A stretch of DNA of 64,000 nucleotides from an uncultured Clostridia bacterium (lineage in GTDB: Bacteria > Bacillota > Clostridia > Christensenellales > Aristaeellaceae): contig CAKURR010000005.1 in NCBI GenBank assembly GCA_934675735.1, positions 1 to 64,000 of the forward strand, read 5' to 3'. The notes beneath the pieces are model-generated. The model ran no database searches. It was not told where the DNA came from and worked only from the letters and a program-made list of their open reading frames with translations. Of this stretch, positions 16,308-25,074 are shown one piece after another. Position 1 is the stretch's first letter; each line of letters begins with the position of its first letter. Made by a program: the position numbers and the translations under genes.

Positions 16308-17060
16308 TCAGTCAAGGCGGCGAACCATGTCCGCAAACCATTCGGGTTTCAGCAGAATCAGCCCGCCGTGCCCAAGCTCGGGCAGAACCTCAAATTCCGT
16401 CTGCGGGAATCGGCGTTTGATGTAGGCGATATCCCGCTTCCGCTCTTTTTCCTCGCCCCGGGCGTACCAGTAATGCAGCTTTGTATTCATTTTCGGCAAG
16501 GGGTCGGGCACCTTGTAATTGTTGCAGGATTCAAAGGTTCTCCAGATGGTCTTTCGGCTGCAATGCCTTAAAACATCCGCCACATACTGCAAATCCTCTT
16601 TGGAATAATCGTCCGTCCCGAACGCCTTTTCCAGCAGCGCCACGCCGCCTGCGCGCCCGAGCATCATCATCAGGTAATCCTTCAGGGCGATGAAACGCGT
16701 CAGGAGCCACGGCAGCCGGTAGGGCGTGATGCCGCCGTCCATGATGCAGTGCCGAATGGGAATCTTTTGCCCCAGCGCGACCAGCAGCGCAACGGAACCG
16801 CCCATCGAGCAGCCGTAGACCGCATCCAATTCGGCATAACCTTTTTCTTGAAGCCGGCTGTTCAATTCGGCCGCAATCTGCTCCACGCCGCTGAAATCGC
16901 TGTCATTCTCAAAGTCATAGCCGGGCAGAGCGGGAACCAGCAGGTGATAATCCCTTTGCAGAAGCGGAATGACGGTTTCAAAGTAATCCCATTTCACGAC
17001 GGAGGGATGAATCAGCAGAAGCGTTTTCGGGTTTTCGCAGCCAAATTCATGAATATTCAC
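16308..17060 (-). CDS. Alpha/beta hydrolase (EFGxENP family), paralog 2
   Basis: A 250-aa protein with N-terminus MNIHEFGCENPKTLLLIHPS, nucleophile elbow YGCSMGGSVAL and C-terminal ELGHGGLIL holding the candidate His. It lies 46 nt upstream of paralog 1 on the same strand, consistent with a local duplication and one transcript. Intracellular by sequence. Substrate unknown. Confidence 0.82.
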   Translation of the reverse strand: MNIHEFGCENPKTLLLIHPSVVKWDYFETVIPLLQRDYHLLVPALPGYDFENDSDFSGVEQIAAELNSRLQEKGYAELDAVYGCSMGGSVALLVALGQKIPIRHCIMDGGITPYRLPWLLTRFIALKDYLMMMLGRAGGVALLEKAFGTDDYSKEDLQYVADVLRHCSRKTIWRTFESCNNYKVPDPLPKMNTKLHYWYARGEEKERKRDIAYIKRRFPQTEFEVLPELGHGGLILLKPEWFADMVRRLD

Positions 17061-17099
17061 GGCGGTGCACCTTTCCTTTTTCGATTGTCCGTTTCGCGC

Positions 17100-17564
17100 T
17101 CAGCAGAGCACCGTGTCATACGAATCCCCGCGCTCGGCGTAATACATTTCGCTGACGGTCTCGAAGATGAAAACGGGCAGCATATCCGCAAAGCCGTCGA
17201 TAAGCTCGGGGGCGGAAGGCAGGTCGGCGAGCGGATACCAGAAAACCTCGCCCTCGTCGGAGGATTTCAGCTCGCCCGAAAAGCGGTCGGCGGTATACAG
17301 AAAGACGATGTAGCGCTTGCCGTCTTTGGCCTTGTGAAATTCCTTGATGCCGCACAGCTTCGGGTTTTCGACGGTCAGGCCCGTTTCCTCCCGCATTTCG
17401 CGAATCACCGACGGCGTGACAAATTCGCCCTTTTCGACGTGGCCGCCGGGGAAGTTCCAGCCGTGCCATGTGGGGTGGTTTTTCTTGTTCTGCACGAGCA
17501 CATTGCCGTTTCCGTCGCAAATCATGCACATGTTGGTCAGCTCGACCTCTTCCGTTCTTGACAT
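17100..17564 (-). CDS. Nudix hydrolase (MutT-like)
   Basis: A 154-aa protein with a perfect Nudix box: G-x5-E-x7-REMREETGL beginning at GHVEKGE (about residues 41-63). Nudix enzymes hydrolyse nucleoside diphosphate-X compounds. The segment ICDGNGNVLVQNKK is typical of 8-oxo-dGTP-type or general house-cleaning members, but the substrate cannot be fixed. AAAGGAA precedes the ATG at 17564. Upstream of the hydrolase pair on the same strand. Confidence 0.92.
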   Translation of the reverse strand: MSRTEEVELTNMCMICDGNGNVLVQNKKNHPTWHGWNFPGGHVEKGEFVTPSVIREMREETGLTVENPKLCGIKEFHKAKDGKRYIVFLYTADRFSGELKSSDEGEVFWYPLADLPSAPELIDGFADMLPVFIFETVSEMYYAERGDSYDTVLC

Positions 17565-17653
17565 GGGCGTCGTTCCTTTCCGTGGGTTGATTTCAGGGCA
17601 GGGCGATAAATAGAGAAACTTCTGCCGCATGGCTCTGCATGCCGTTAAGGCGG

Positions 17654-18535
17654 TCACGCTTCTGCTTCCAGATAAGCATAAAACTGCTCGTGCAGCCGCC
17701 GCATTTCGTCGGGCGCTTTGACGGCGTGCCGATACATAAACTTGTTTCCGAAAGCGCTTTCAAAGACGAGGGACAGCGCAATCGTCAGCACGGGCACGGG
17801 GAGGAGCAGAAAGAGATTCATCTTTGCGGGCGACAGCTTTCCGCGGGCTTTTTTCAAACGGCGGAAATTGGTTTTCAGCTGTTCGGCCGTTCGGCGCATC
17901 AGCTTTCGCTCCCTGCCCGCTTCGCTCGGATTGTCGGCCAGCTCGTAGGCGTCGGCGATGGGCACGACCATCGCGAGATGGCAAAGCTGCCAGAGGTGCA
18001 TGTCCTTCACCTGCTGATAGGGGATTCCGGCTTTGCGAAACAGGGCGGAAAGGGCTTTTGTCCGTTCCGTTTTTTCGCCCGATATTTCGGCAAAGGTGGT
18101 CGGCTGAATCAGCCGCGGCGTGAGCGACGCATCCAGCACGTCCGCCTGAAACCCGCCGCCCGCGCCCGGGAACGCGGGGAGGATTCGCCCCTTTCCGCAG
18201 ATGCTTTCCCATTTTTCGTAGTCGTCAATCGAGTTGACCATGGTGACGATGCACGGACTTTGGTTTGTTTTCAGCTCGCCGAGCGCCCCGAGCAGCTGAT
18301 TTTCCCGAACGGTCAGAAAGATGAAATCGTAGCGGTCGTTGTCCTCTAATTTGGATAGAACGGAAACGTCCGCTTTCCTGACCTGTCGGTTTTGAGCATT
18401 ATAAAGAAGCCCCTTGGTTTGCAGCGTCTCCAGCCGCTTTCCTCTGGCATAGAGGCCGGTATCAAAGCCTGCCCGGGCGAACAAGGCCGCATACAGCGAA
18501 CCGATTACGCCTGCGCCGTAGATGAGTATTCGCAT
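17654..18535 (-). CDS. Ketopantoate reductase-like (ApbA/PanE family) oxidoreductase
   Basis: About 293 aa. The N-terminus ILIYGAGVIGSLYAALFARAG contains the GxGxxG NADP-binding loop, and DFIFLTVRENQL matches the family's second Rossmann segment. The C-terminal half is helical. No panB or panC is nearby, so a true pantothenate role is uncertain; many paralogs act on other 2-oxo acids. The ATG at 18535 was chosen to place the nucleotide loop at residues 7-12, although its ribosome site is weak. A hydrophobic stretch near residue 250 (FLLLPVPVLTIALSLVF) is unusual for this family. Confidence 0.72.
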   Translation of the reverse strand: MRILIYGAGVIGSLYAALFARAGFDTGLYARGKRLETLQTKGLLYNAQNRQVRKADVSVLSKLEDNDRYDFIFLTVRENQLLGALGELKTNQSPCIVTMVNSIDDYEKWESICGKGRILPAFPGAGGGFQADVLDASLTPRLIQPTTFAEISGEKTERTKALSALFRKAGIPYQQVKDMHLWQLCHLAMVVPIADAYELADNPSEAGRERKLMRRTAEQLKTNFRRLKKARGKLSPAKMNLFLLLPVPVLTIALSLVFESAFGNKFMYRHAVKAPDEMRRLHEQFYAYLEAEA

Positions 18536-18593
18536 GACATTCAAATCCCACAATCTGTTGAATTTCAAAAGGGGTTGATAAACGGGAAGTTGT

Positions 18594-18674
18594 TTATTTC
18601 TTTTTGCTTCTGAATATAAGAGATAAAGAACACATCGCTCCGGCAATAAGACAAAGGATGATAGGCACATTCAT
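18594..18674 (-). CDS. 26-residue putative membrane peptide
   Basis: A short frame encoding MNVPIILCLIAG followed by AMCSLSLIF and a basic RSKKK tail: one membrane helix with positive-inside charges. AGAGGTG lies upstream of the ATG at a suitable distance. It sits between the ketopantoate-reductase-like and methyltransferase genes. No function can be given. A random frame remains possible given its length. Confidence 0.45.
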   Translation of the reverse strand: MNVPIILCLIAGAMCSLSLIFRSKKK

Positions 18675-18796
18675 GACAATCACACCTCTAAAATTTCGAT
18701 GTGGACGGTATTTCCGACGATAAGAAGCTTGACCTGTTCTTTTTTTGAATGCGCATAAAACAGCGTGATGTGAAATGCGGCGAATGCCGCCCCAAA

Positions 18797-19450
18797 TCAC
18801 TTCACGCAGCGGAAATAAACCATCGACCCGTCAACGTGGATATCGATTTGCCGATACAGCTTGCCCAGCGTGCCGCGCAGCTCTTCCTCGGTCTGGAAGG
18901 GCGGCGTAAACCAGCCCTTTTTGGCCAGAATGTTTCTCACAAGCCAGTCTGTTCGCCTGCTTTTTCCGCGGATATAGAAGCAGGCGATAAAATCGCCGCC
19001 GGATTTCAAAACGCGCCATGTTTCGGCAAAGGCCTTCTGCTTATCGGGGAAGGCGTGGAAGCCGTTCATGCTGACGACGATATCAAAGGATTCATCCGCC
19101 ATGGGCAGACGGCCCACATCGCCCTGAACGCATCGGATATGCGCCTGACCGTTCAGCCTTTTCTCGGCCTGTTCGAGCATATCCGTGCTGTAATCCAGAC
19201 AGGTGATGCGCGCGTTTTTCAGGGATGCCCATTTGCGCTGCGTGAACACGGCCGTTCCGACCGGAACATCCAGCAGAGCGCCCGAAAAATCGTCGGGAAT
19301 ATAGGCCAAGACCTTTCGGGCGATGGCGTTGTCATCCGTGCCGCTCCAAAAGAGCCTGATATACATGCGGCTGAAAAAGTTCCCCTGCGTGAGCACGTCG
19401 TCATAAATGTTTTTGGAAGCCTCGTAAGCGTTTTGAATTTTATCGGCCAT
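18797..19450 (-). CDS. Class I SAM-dependent methyltransferase
   Basis: A 217-aa Rossmann methyltransferase. LLDVPVGTAVFT is a slightly altered motif I, CLDYSTDMLEQAEKR is motif post-I, QGDVGRLPMADESFDIVVS covers motifs II/III, and EVWRVLKSGG-type residues follow (ETWRVLKSGGDFI). It resembles UbiE/menaquinone-type or small-molecule methyltransferases; no substrate can be inferred. GGGGGAAC precedes the start. It may use the minus-strand extended -10 TGCTATAAT near 19499-19507. Confidence 0.85.
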   Translation of the reverse strand: MADKIQNAYEASKNIYDDVLTQGNFFSRMYIRLFWSGTDDNAIARKVLAYIPDDFSGALLDVPVGTAVFTQRKWASLKNARITCLDYSTDMLEQAEKRLNGQAHIRCVQGDVGRLPMADESFDIVVSMNGFHAFPDKQKAFAETWRVLKSGGDFIACFYIRGKSRRTDWLVRNILAKKGWFTPPFQTEEELRGTLGKLYRQIDIHVDGSMVYFRCVK

Positions 19451-19643
19451 GTCGTTCCCCCCGTAAGGCTTGTGTTTTTATCCGCCGGTTTTTTTCATAT
19501 TATAGCATGGAATGAAAATGTTTGATAGGGCAAACTTTCATTTTGCCGCCACAGAATGTGGCTTTCTTTTCCCGCCGCGTTCAAAATTCTGACAAAAACG
19601 GGCGGTACAATAACGCCATCAAATGAAGGAGATGAATCCCGCA

Positions 19644-21119
19644 ATGAAAAAGACGATTGCCTGGATTTTAGCTTTGACCATGCTTTCCACGAGCGCGATG
19701 GCGCTGGCCGAGAATACGCCCCCGCAGATGCCGCAAGGCCAAAACGAACAGCCCCCCGAGAAGCCGGACGGCCAGATGCCCGGCAACCCGCCGGACGGCG
19801 GCATGGGCGGCCCGGGCGGGCAGAGCGGCAAGCCCGAGAGCTATGACGCGGTGACGACCGTTTCCGAGGATACCGAGATTACCGGCGAGACGATCGAATC
19901 CGCAGGCAAGGACGAGAACGCGCTGCTCGTGACGGGCGGCACGGCGGCGGTGACGGATTCGACCATCATCCGCGATTCCGACGAGAGCACGGGCGGCGAT
20001 AACTCCAGCTTCTACGGCGTGGGCGCGGCGGTGCTGACCACCGGCGGCACGGTTTCTGTGTCGGACAGCACCATTACCACCGACGCGAAGGGCGGCGCGG
20101 GCGTGTTCGCCTACGGCGACGGCGTGGCGATGGTGAGCAACACGACCATCTCCACCACGCAGGATACCTCCGGCGGCATTCATGTCGCGGGCGGCGGCAC
20201 GCTCTACGCCAGGGATTTGACCGTGACGACGAAGGGCGAATCCTCCGCGGCGATTCGTTCAGACCGCGGCAGCGGCACGATGGTCGTGGACGGCGGCACG
20301 TATGTCGCCGAGGGCGTGGGCTCTCCGGCGGTGTATGTGACGGCGGATATCACGATTCACGAAGCGTCGCTGGCGGCGACGGGCTCCGAGGCGCTGTGTC
20401 TGGAGGGCCTGAACTCCGTCCGCCTGTATAACTGCGACCTGACGGGCAACATGGCCGACCTCGACCAGAACGATAACACCTGGACGGTCATCCTCTACCA
20501 GAGCATGTCCGGCGATTCCGAAGTCGGCGAAGGCCGCTTTGAGATGGAGGGCGGCTCGCTCGTCTCCGGCAACGGCGGCATCTTCTACACCACCAACACC
20601 GAAAGCGAGTTCGTGCTCTCCGGCGTCGAAATCTCGGCGGATAACAGCGAATACTTCCTGCGCTGCACGGGCAACGCCAACCGGCGCGGCTGGGGCCAGT
20701 CCGGCGCGAACGGCGCGGACTGCACCTTTACCGCCATCGCCCAGCAGATGGACGGCGACGTGATTTGGGACAGCATTTCCAACCTCGACCTGTATGTGAC
20801 GCAGGGGAGCGTGCTCACCGGCGCGGTGGTCAATGACGAATCCTGCGCGGGCAATGGCGGCGACGGCGCGGCGAATGTGACGATTGACGCGGATTCCAAG
20901 TGGGTCATGACGGGCGACAGCACGCTGACCAACCTCGCCTGCGAAGGCGAAATCGTGGACGCGGCGGGCAATGCGGTGACCGTCGTCGGCACGGACGGCA
21001 CCGTCTATGCGCAGGGCGACAGCGAATACACCGTCACCGTCGCTAATTACAGCCGGACCTGCGACCTCTCCGGCGCGGGCGAGATCACCGGCTGGGACGC
21101 TTCCGCGATGCCGATGTAA
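19644..21119 (+). CDS. Secreted right-handed beta-helix-like repeat protein
   Basis: A 491-aa protein starting at the signal peptide (MKKTIAWILALTMLSTSAMA). A Pro/Gly/Gln-rich linker follows (about 28-70), then repeated short strand-turn units with Thr, Ser, Gly and Asp such as GGTAAVTDSTIIRDS, GGTVSVSDSTITTD and GGGTLYARDLTVTT. This is the pattern of pectin-lyase-fold or adhesin beta-helices. No LPXTG motif or anchor is seen, so it is probably secreted. Two further in-frame ATGs lie at 19623 and 19632. A function in adhesion or polysaccharide binding is inference. Confidence 0.7.
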   Translation: MKKTIAWILALTMLSTSAMALAENTPPQMPQGQNEQPPEKPDGQMPGNPPDGGMGGPGGQSGKPESYDAVTTVSEDTEITGETIESAGKDENALLVTGGTAAVTDSTIIRDSDESTGGDNSSFYGVGAAVLTTGGTVSVSDSTITTDAKGGAGVFAYGDGVAMVSNTTISTTQDTSGGIHVAGGGTLYARDLTVTTKGESSAAIRSDRGSGTMVVDGGTYVAEGVGSPAVYVTADITIHEASLAATGSEALCLEGLNSVRLYNCDLTGNMADLDQNDNTWTVILYQSMSGDSEVGEGRFEMEGGSLVSGNGGIFYTTNTESEFVLSGVEISADNSEYFLRCTGNANRRGWGQSGANGADCTFTAIAQQMDGDVIWDSISNLDLYVTQGSVLTGAVVNDESCAGNGGDGAANVTIDADSKWVMTGDSTLTNLACEGEIVDAAGNAVTVVGTDGTVYAQGDSEYTVTVANYSRTCDLSGAGEITGWDASAMPM

Positions 21120-21197
21120 AAAAGATTCTTCCAACCGAAACAGCCATAACGCTGATGACATAGATTTCTTCATGAGTTTTTTTCCCTCCAACACAAA

Positions 21198-21228
21198 AGG
21201 CGGCTTCGCAAGGGGCCGCTTTTTGCGT
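21198..21228 (+). terminator. Intrinsic terminator after the beta-helix gene
   Basis: Hairpin with GGCGGC and GCCGC arms around TTCGCAAGGG followed by TTTTTG. It separates the GC-rich gene from the AT-rich island that begins immediately afterwards. Confidence 0.65.
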
Positions 21229-21378
21229 GTATCAAAAACATGAATCATAAGAAATAGAATTTTCTTCTTGAATATTAAGAGAAGAGCAGCTATCTGCATT
21301 GAAGAGACTTTTGGGCAGAATTGCTTAAAAATCCGATACAGTTGTTCATGCGCTTAAATTGGAAGTTGTGTGATTCTA

Positions 21379-21407
21379 TTGACGAAACATAAAAATAACA
21401 GTATCAT
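21379..21407 (+). promoter_or_regulatory. Sigma-A promoter of the AlgI/AlgJ-like operon
   Basis: TTGACG at 21379-21384, a 17-bp spacer, then TATCAT at 21402-21407, 46 nt upstream of the MBOAT start codon. It lies in AT-rich DNA belonging to the island. Confidence 0.7.
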
Positions 21408-21453
21408 GTAACGAGTTGATTATAATAAAATTTTTAAGGAGGAAGTGAGGAAA

Positions 21454-22860
21454 ATGCTGTTCAGTTCCATGGTTTTTATTTGGATTTTTCTTCCGGTGGT
21501 TCTGATACTCAACTATGCAGCTCAATGGATAGGAGGAAATCGTCTTGCGAATATACTGCTGTTAATTGCCAGCGTATTGTTTTACGCCTGGGGTGAACCG
21601 GTATATGTTCTTTTAATGCTGTTTTCGATTTTCATCAATTGGGCTGGAGGAATGGTTCTTTGCCGAGTTGGTAAAGGAAAGAAAATTGTGCTTGCGGCAA
21701 CTGTGGCCTTAAACCTGTTATTACTTGCATATTTCAAATATGCAGGAATGATTGTTGTATCAGTAAACAATGTGTTCGGCACTTCATTTTCTAATCCGGA
21801 AGTATCATTGCCGATAGGTATTTCATTTTTCACATTTCAGGCGCTTTCATATGTGATTGATGTTTATAGAGGAGAGTGTGAGGTTCAAAAAAATATATTA
21901 AAGCTGGCCTTGTATGTATCGTTCTTTCCGCAGCTTATCGCCGGACCGATCGTTAAATATAAGGATATAGCAGAGCAAATCGACAATCGAAATTACGATA
22001 ATTATATATATGTATATAACGGAATTAGAAGGTTTTCGTATGGACTGGGGAAAAAAGTTCTGATTTCAAATGTTCTTGCAGCAACAGTTGATAAAATATA
22101 TTCTCTTGAAGCAAACAATATAAACTGGTCGTTGGCGTGGATAGCTGCGTTGATGTATACGTTCCAGATTTATTACGATTTTTCAGGTTACTCCGATATG
22201 GCTATCGGATTGGGAAAGATGTTCGGATTTGAGTTTAGGGAGAACTTTAATTATCCGTATATATCGCAGTCAATTCGAGAATTTTGGAGGAGATGGCATA
22301 TTTCTCTGAGTTCATGGTTCAGGGATTATGTTTATATTCCGCTTGGCGGCAGTCGTCATGGAAAATGGTCAACATATAGAAATTTAATAATTGTTTTTCT
22401 GTTGACGGGATTATGGCATGGGGCCAGTTGGAATTTTGTCCTTTGGGGTCTTTTTCACGGGTTCTTTATAGTTATTGAAAGATTGGGCTTTTCCAAAATC
22501 CTTGATAAGAATAAAGCTTTTGCATGGCTGTATACAGTTGCTTTAGTAAATTGGGGATGGGTTTTATTCAGAATAGAAAATATCGGACAGGCATTGACTT
22601 ATATTGAAAAGATGATGCTGCCGTGGAAATATTGGAATAGTAGCGTTGCGTTATTCCAGATAATTAATGGACATAATCTATTTATTCTTGCTGTGGCTAT
22701 TCTTGGCGCGGGAATATTGCAGCGCATTGTACCGAAAAAAATAAAGACGTATTGGAAAGATTCTTATTTGGAAATCATATTTTGTATGATACTGATGATT
22801 CTTTCGATTGCTGCCCTTGCGGGGAATATGTACAATCCATTCATATACTTTAGATTCTGA
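21454..22860 (+). CDS. MBOAT-family O-acyltransferase (AlgI/DltB-like)
   Basis: A 468-aa polytopic membrane protein. Family markers are the N-terminus MLFSSMVFIWIFLPVVLI, ISFFTFQALSYVIDVYRG, SLSSWFRDYVYIPLGGSR and the active-site histidine in LTGLWHGASWNFVLWGLFHG. Members move acyl (usually acetyl) groups across the membrane onto extracellular polymers. ATG at 21454 is preferred over an in-frame GTG at 21445, which is too close to AAGGAGG. Base composition is conspicuously AT-rich compared with both flanks. It forms an operon with the next gene. Confidence 0.93.
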   Translation: MLFSSMVFIWIFLPVVLILNYAAQWIGGNRLANILLLIASVLFYAWGEPVYVLLMLFSIFINWAGGMVLCRVGKGKKIVLAATVALNLLLLAYFKYAGMIVVSVNNVFGTSFSNPEVSLPIGISFFTFQALSYVIDVYRGECEVQKNILKLALYVSFFPQLIAGPIVKYKDIAEQIDNRNYDNYIYVYNGIRRFSYGLGKKVLISNVLAATVDKIYSLEANNINWSLAWIAALMYTFQIYYDFSGYSDMAIGLGKMFGFEFRENFNYPYISQSIREFWRRWHISLSSWFRDYVYIPLGGSRHGKWSTYRNLIIVFLLTGLWHGASWNFVLWGLFHGFFIVIERLGFSKILDKNKAFAWLYTVALVNWGWVLFRIENIGQALTYIEKMMLPWKYWNSSVALFQIINGHNLFILAVAILGAGILQRIVPKKIKTYWKDSYLEIIFCMILMILSIAALAGNMYNPFIYFRF

Positions 22861-22869
22861 GGAAATACA

Positions 22870-23979
22870 ATGAAAAAGAAAGAAATATTATCCATAGCGT
22901 TGTTTTTTACGGTGATATGTTCGGCTTATTTGGTGTGGCCGCTGTTCAGAAACCATGTTGATACAGAAAACCATGAAAACAGGGATTTAGCGGAGTTTCC
23001 AAAGTTCAATCTGACTTCGATTAACGATTTTCCAAATGGCGTTGAAAATTACGTAAACGATCATCTGCCTTTTAGAAATCAGTTGGTAAAACTTAATGGG
23101 ATGATTAATTATTTCGTGTTCAAAACTTCCACGTCGGATAGCGTCGTAATTGGACGCGATGGATGGTTGTTTTATGCTAACAAAGATGATGGAGATCCTA
23201 TAGCTTGCTACCAAGGCAAAAATACTGTCAGTGAAGATGAATTGAAGCTTATTGCGGAAAACCTTATCAAAACACGTGATAATCTGGCTGCGGATGGAAT
23301 AGATTTTGCGGTTTTGATTTGTCCGAACAAGGAGCGGGTTTACAGTTCTGAGATGCCGTTTTATTTGGGTGAACCGGGCGAAATATATGCCGTGAAACAA
23401 ATTTACGATTATATTTCGGCAAATACAGATATAAAAATTGTGTATCCTTATGACGAATTCATTCAAGCACAACAGAATCTGGGAAAGAATGCAATCCTGT
23501 ATCATAAGACAGATACTCATTGGAATGAATTAGGCGCGTATATTGGAACAAAAGCTCTTCTTGAGAAATTTGGAATAGAAATGCCTGCTTACAATGATGA
23601 AAACGTAAGGATTGTAGAAAGCGATGATACGTCGGGGGATTTGATTGCGATGCTGAATATGTATGATATAATTAGCTCGGGGAAAACGTATACTCTTGAA
23701 GATTACAGTTCAAATACAACTGAATGTGAAATCTGGGAATACTATGGCTCTATCCGGTATCATGCGAGCGATGCGGACCCAAGAAAAATTATGATATCGC
23801 GAGATTCGTTTGGCAGAGCAATGTCTGAGGAGATAGCAACTCAGTTTTCTTCCAGCACTATGATTCACAGAAGAATTTTTACCAATGATATGGTAAAGGA
23901 AGAGAAGCCGGATATTTTTGTACTTGAAACAGTAGAACGGTATGCATCCGACCTATTATTAAGCTATGTATATGAATAA
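22870..23979 (+). CDS. AlgJ/AlgX-like DHHW-family protein, partner of the MBOAT acyltransferase
   Basis: A 369-aa protein with an N-terminal membrane anchor (about residues 5-25) and an extracytoplasmic SGNH-like domain. Visible motifs are a D-x-H-W pair in TDTHWNELGAYIG and the serine segment ISRDSFGRAMS. ENRDLAEFPKF near the start is typical of this family. Such proteins accept the acyl group from the AlgI-like partner and place it on the exported polymer. The 9-nt spacing and the same AT-rich composition link it to the upstream gene. Confidence 0.88.
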   Translation: MKKKEILSIALFFTVICSAYLVWPLFRNHVDTENHENRDLAEFPKFNLTSINDFPNGVENYVNDHLPFRNQLVKLNGMINYFVFKTSTSDSVVIGRDGWLFYANKDDGDPIACYQGKNTVSEDELKLIAENLIKTRDNLAADGIDFAVLICPNKERVYSSEMPFYLGEPGEIYAVKQIYDYISANTDIKIVYPYDEFIQAQQNLGKNAILYHKTDTHWNELGAYIGTKALLEKFGIEMPAYNDENVRIVESDDTSGDLIAMLNMYDIISSGKTYTLEDYSSNTTECEIWEYYGSIRYHASDADPRKIMISRDSFGRAMSEEIATQFSSSTMIHRRIFTNDMVKEEKPDIFVLETVERYASDLLLSYVYE

Positions 23980-24018
23980 TATTATGAAAGATAAAAGGCT
24001 TTTTGCGTGCCTGCCCCT

Positions 24019-24070
24019 TGACATTCCCAAACAGACGTGCTAAACTACAATCTAGTTTTCAATACTAGAT
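24019..24070 (+). promoter_or_regulatory. Promoter of the hemolysin-III gene with downstream palindrome
   Basis: TTGACA (24019-24024), a 17-bp spacer, and TAAACT (24042-24047). Just downstream, ATCTAGT (24051-24057) and ACTAGAT (24064-24070) form an inverted repeat spanning the expected transcription start, a plausible repressor site. Confidence 0.7.
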
Positions 24071-24095
24071 GGCAGACCCGAAAGGGGGACGTGTG

Positions 24096-24767
24096 ATGAC
24101 GCGCACCAAGTTAAAAGACCGCGAAATGCCGGTTTACACGAAAAAAGAAGAACTGTTCAACATGATCAGCCACATCATCGGCGGGGTGGTGGGCATTGCG
24201 GGCATGGTGCTGTGCATCATCTTTTCCGCGCTGCACCACAACGGCTACGGGCTGGCAGGCTCGATTGTGTTCGGCGTATCGATGATTCTGCTGTATGCCA
24301 TGTCCAGCATCTATCACGGGCTCAAGCCCGGCATGGGCAAGCGCGTGATGCAGGTGTTTGACCACTGCACGATTTATGTGCTGATTGCGGGCACATATAC
24401 GCCGCTGCTGCTGAGCGCCATGCGGCCGATTGACCCCGTGGCCAGCTGGGTGCTGCTGGGCATTGTCTGGGCCTTGGCGGCGGTGGGCATTGCCATCACG
24501 GCGATTGACCTCAACAAATACAAGGTCTTTTCGATGGTCTGCTACATGGCCATCGGCTGGTGCATCGTCTTTAAGCTGCCGCTGCTGATTCAGGCCATCG
24601 GCTGGGGCGGATTCTGGCTGATTCTGGGCGGCGGGCTGCTGTATACCGTCGGCGCGGTGCTCTACGGCAAGGGCAAGACCAAGCCGTTTATGCACTGTGT
24701 GTTCCATGTGTTTGTGATTCTGGGCAGCATCTGCCACATTCTGGCGATTTTGCTGTTCGCGATTTAA
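24096..24767 (+). CDS. Hemolysin III family membrane protein (PAQR superfamily)
   Basis: A 223-aa protein with seven hydrophobic helices. Family signatures are EELFNMISHIIGG at the N-terminus (with the conserved SH), SSIYHGLKPG, FDHCTIYVLIAGTYTPLLL and the C-terminal HCVFHVFVILGSICH, providing the His/Asp cluster thought to bind metal. The hemolytic activity named in the family is not established for most members; a membrane stress or lipid role is more likely. GC content returns to that of the host genome here. Confidence 0.9.
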   Translation: MTRTKLKDREMPVYTKKEELFNMISHIIGGVVGIAGMVLCIIFSALHHNGYGLAGSIVFGVSMILLYAMSSIYHGLKPGMGKRVMQVFDHCTIYVLIAGTYTPLLLSAMRPIDPVASWVLLGIVWALAAVGIAITAIDLNKYKVFSMVCYMAIGWCIVFKLPLLIQAIGWGGFWLILGGGLLYTVGAVLYGKGKTKPFMHCVFHVFVILGSICHILAILLFAI

Positions 24768-24801
24768 GGCTTTGGTTTCCGAAATCGGCATTTGAGACGA
24801 T

Positions 24802-24890
24802 AAGAAGTGCGGACGCGCAATGCGCGCCCCTACAACGGGATTTTGGTTCCGTAAAGATGTAGGGGAGGCTGTTGGCCGTTCGCACTTCTT
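24802..24890. repeat. Nested inverted-repeat element
   Basis: Outer arms AAGAAGTGCG (24802-24811) and CGCACTTCTT (24881-24890) are perfect 10-bp complements. Inside are CCCCTACA/TGTAGGGG, then ACGG/CCGT. The left side holds a full copy of GGACGCGCAATGCGCGCCCC (24811-24830). It may also act as a terminator for the hemolysin-III gene because the right arm is followed by TTTTC. Confidence 0.75.
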
Positions 24891-24986
24891 TTCATTCATC
24901 CAGCTTTCTTGAAACAACGAAAACCGGCTTTCGGATAAAAAACGGGAGTTTTGCGCAACTTGTGTAAAATTTCTGTAAAATGATGG

Positions 24987-25015
24987 TTGTGTTTGACAAA
25001 GTGAAGTGATATAAT
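24987..25015 (+). promoter_or_regulatory. Promoter of the ABC importer operon
   Basis: Consensus TATAAT at 25010-25015 with TTGTGT (24987-24992) 17 bp upstream. A better-looking TTGACA at 24993-24998 is only 11 bp from the -10 and cannot pair with it. Confidence 0.55.
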
Positions 25016-25074
25016 ATCCACAAAGGCAATGAGCGAACCATCCACTGCCTAAAACAAAAAGGAGGAAACTTTCC

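Noticed and set aside
17654..18535. Assigning panE and a pantothenate role.
   Set aside because: The family is broad, no pan genes are adjacent, and a hydrophobic C-terminal stretch is atypical, so no gene symbol was given.
24993..24998. TTGACA upstream of the ABC importer taken as the -35 box.
   Set aside because: It is only 11 bp from TATAAT; TTGTGT at 24987 gives the required 17-bp spacing.
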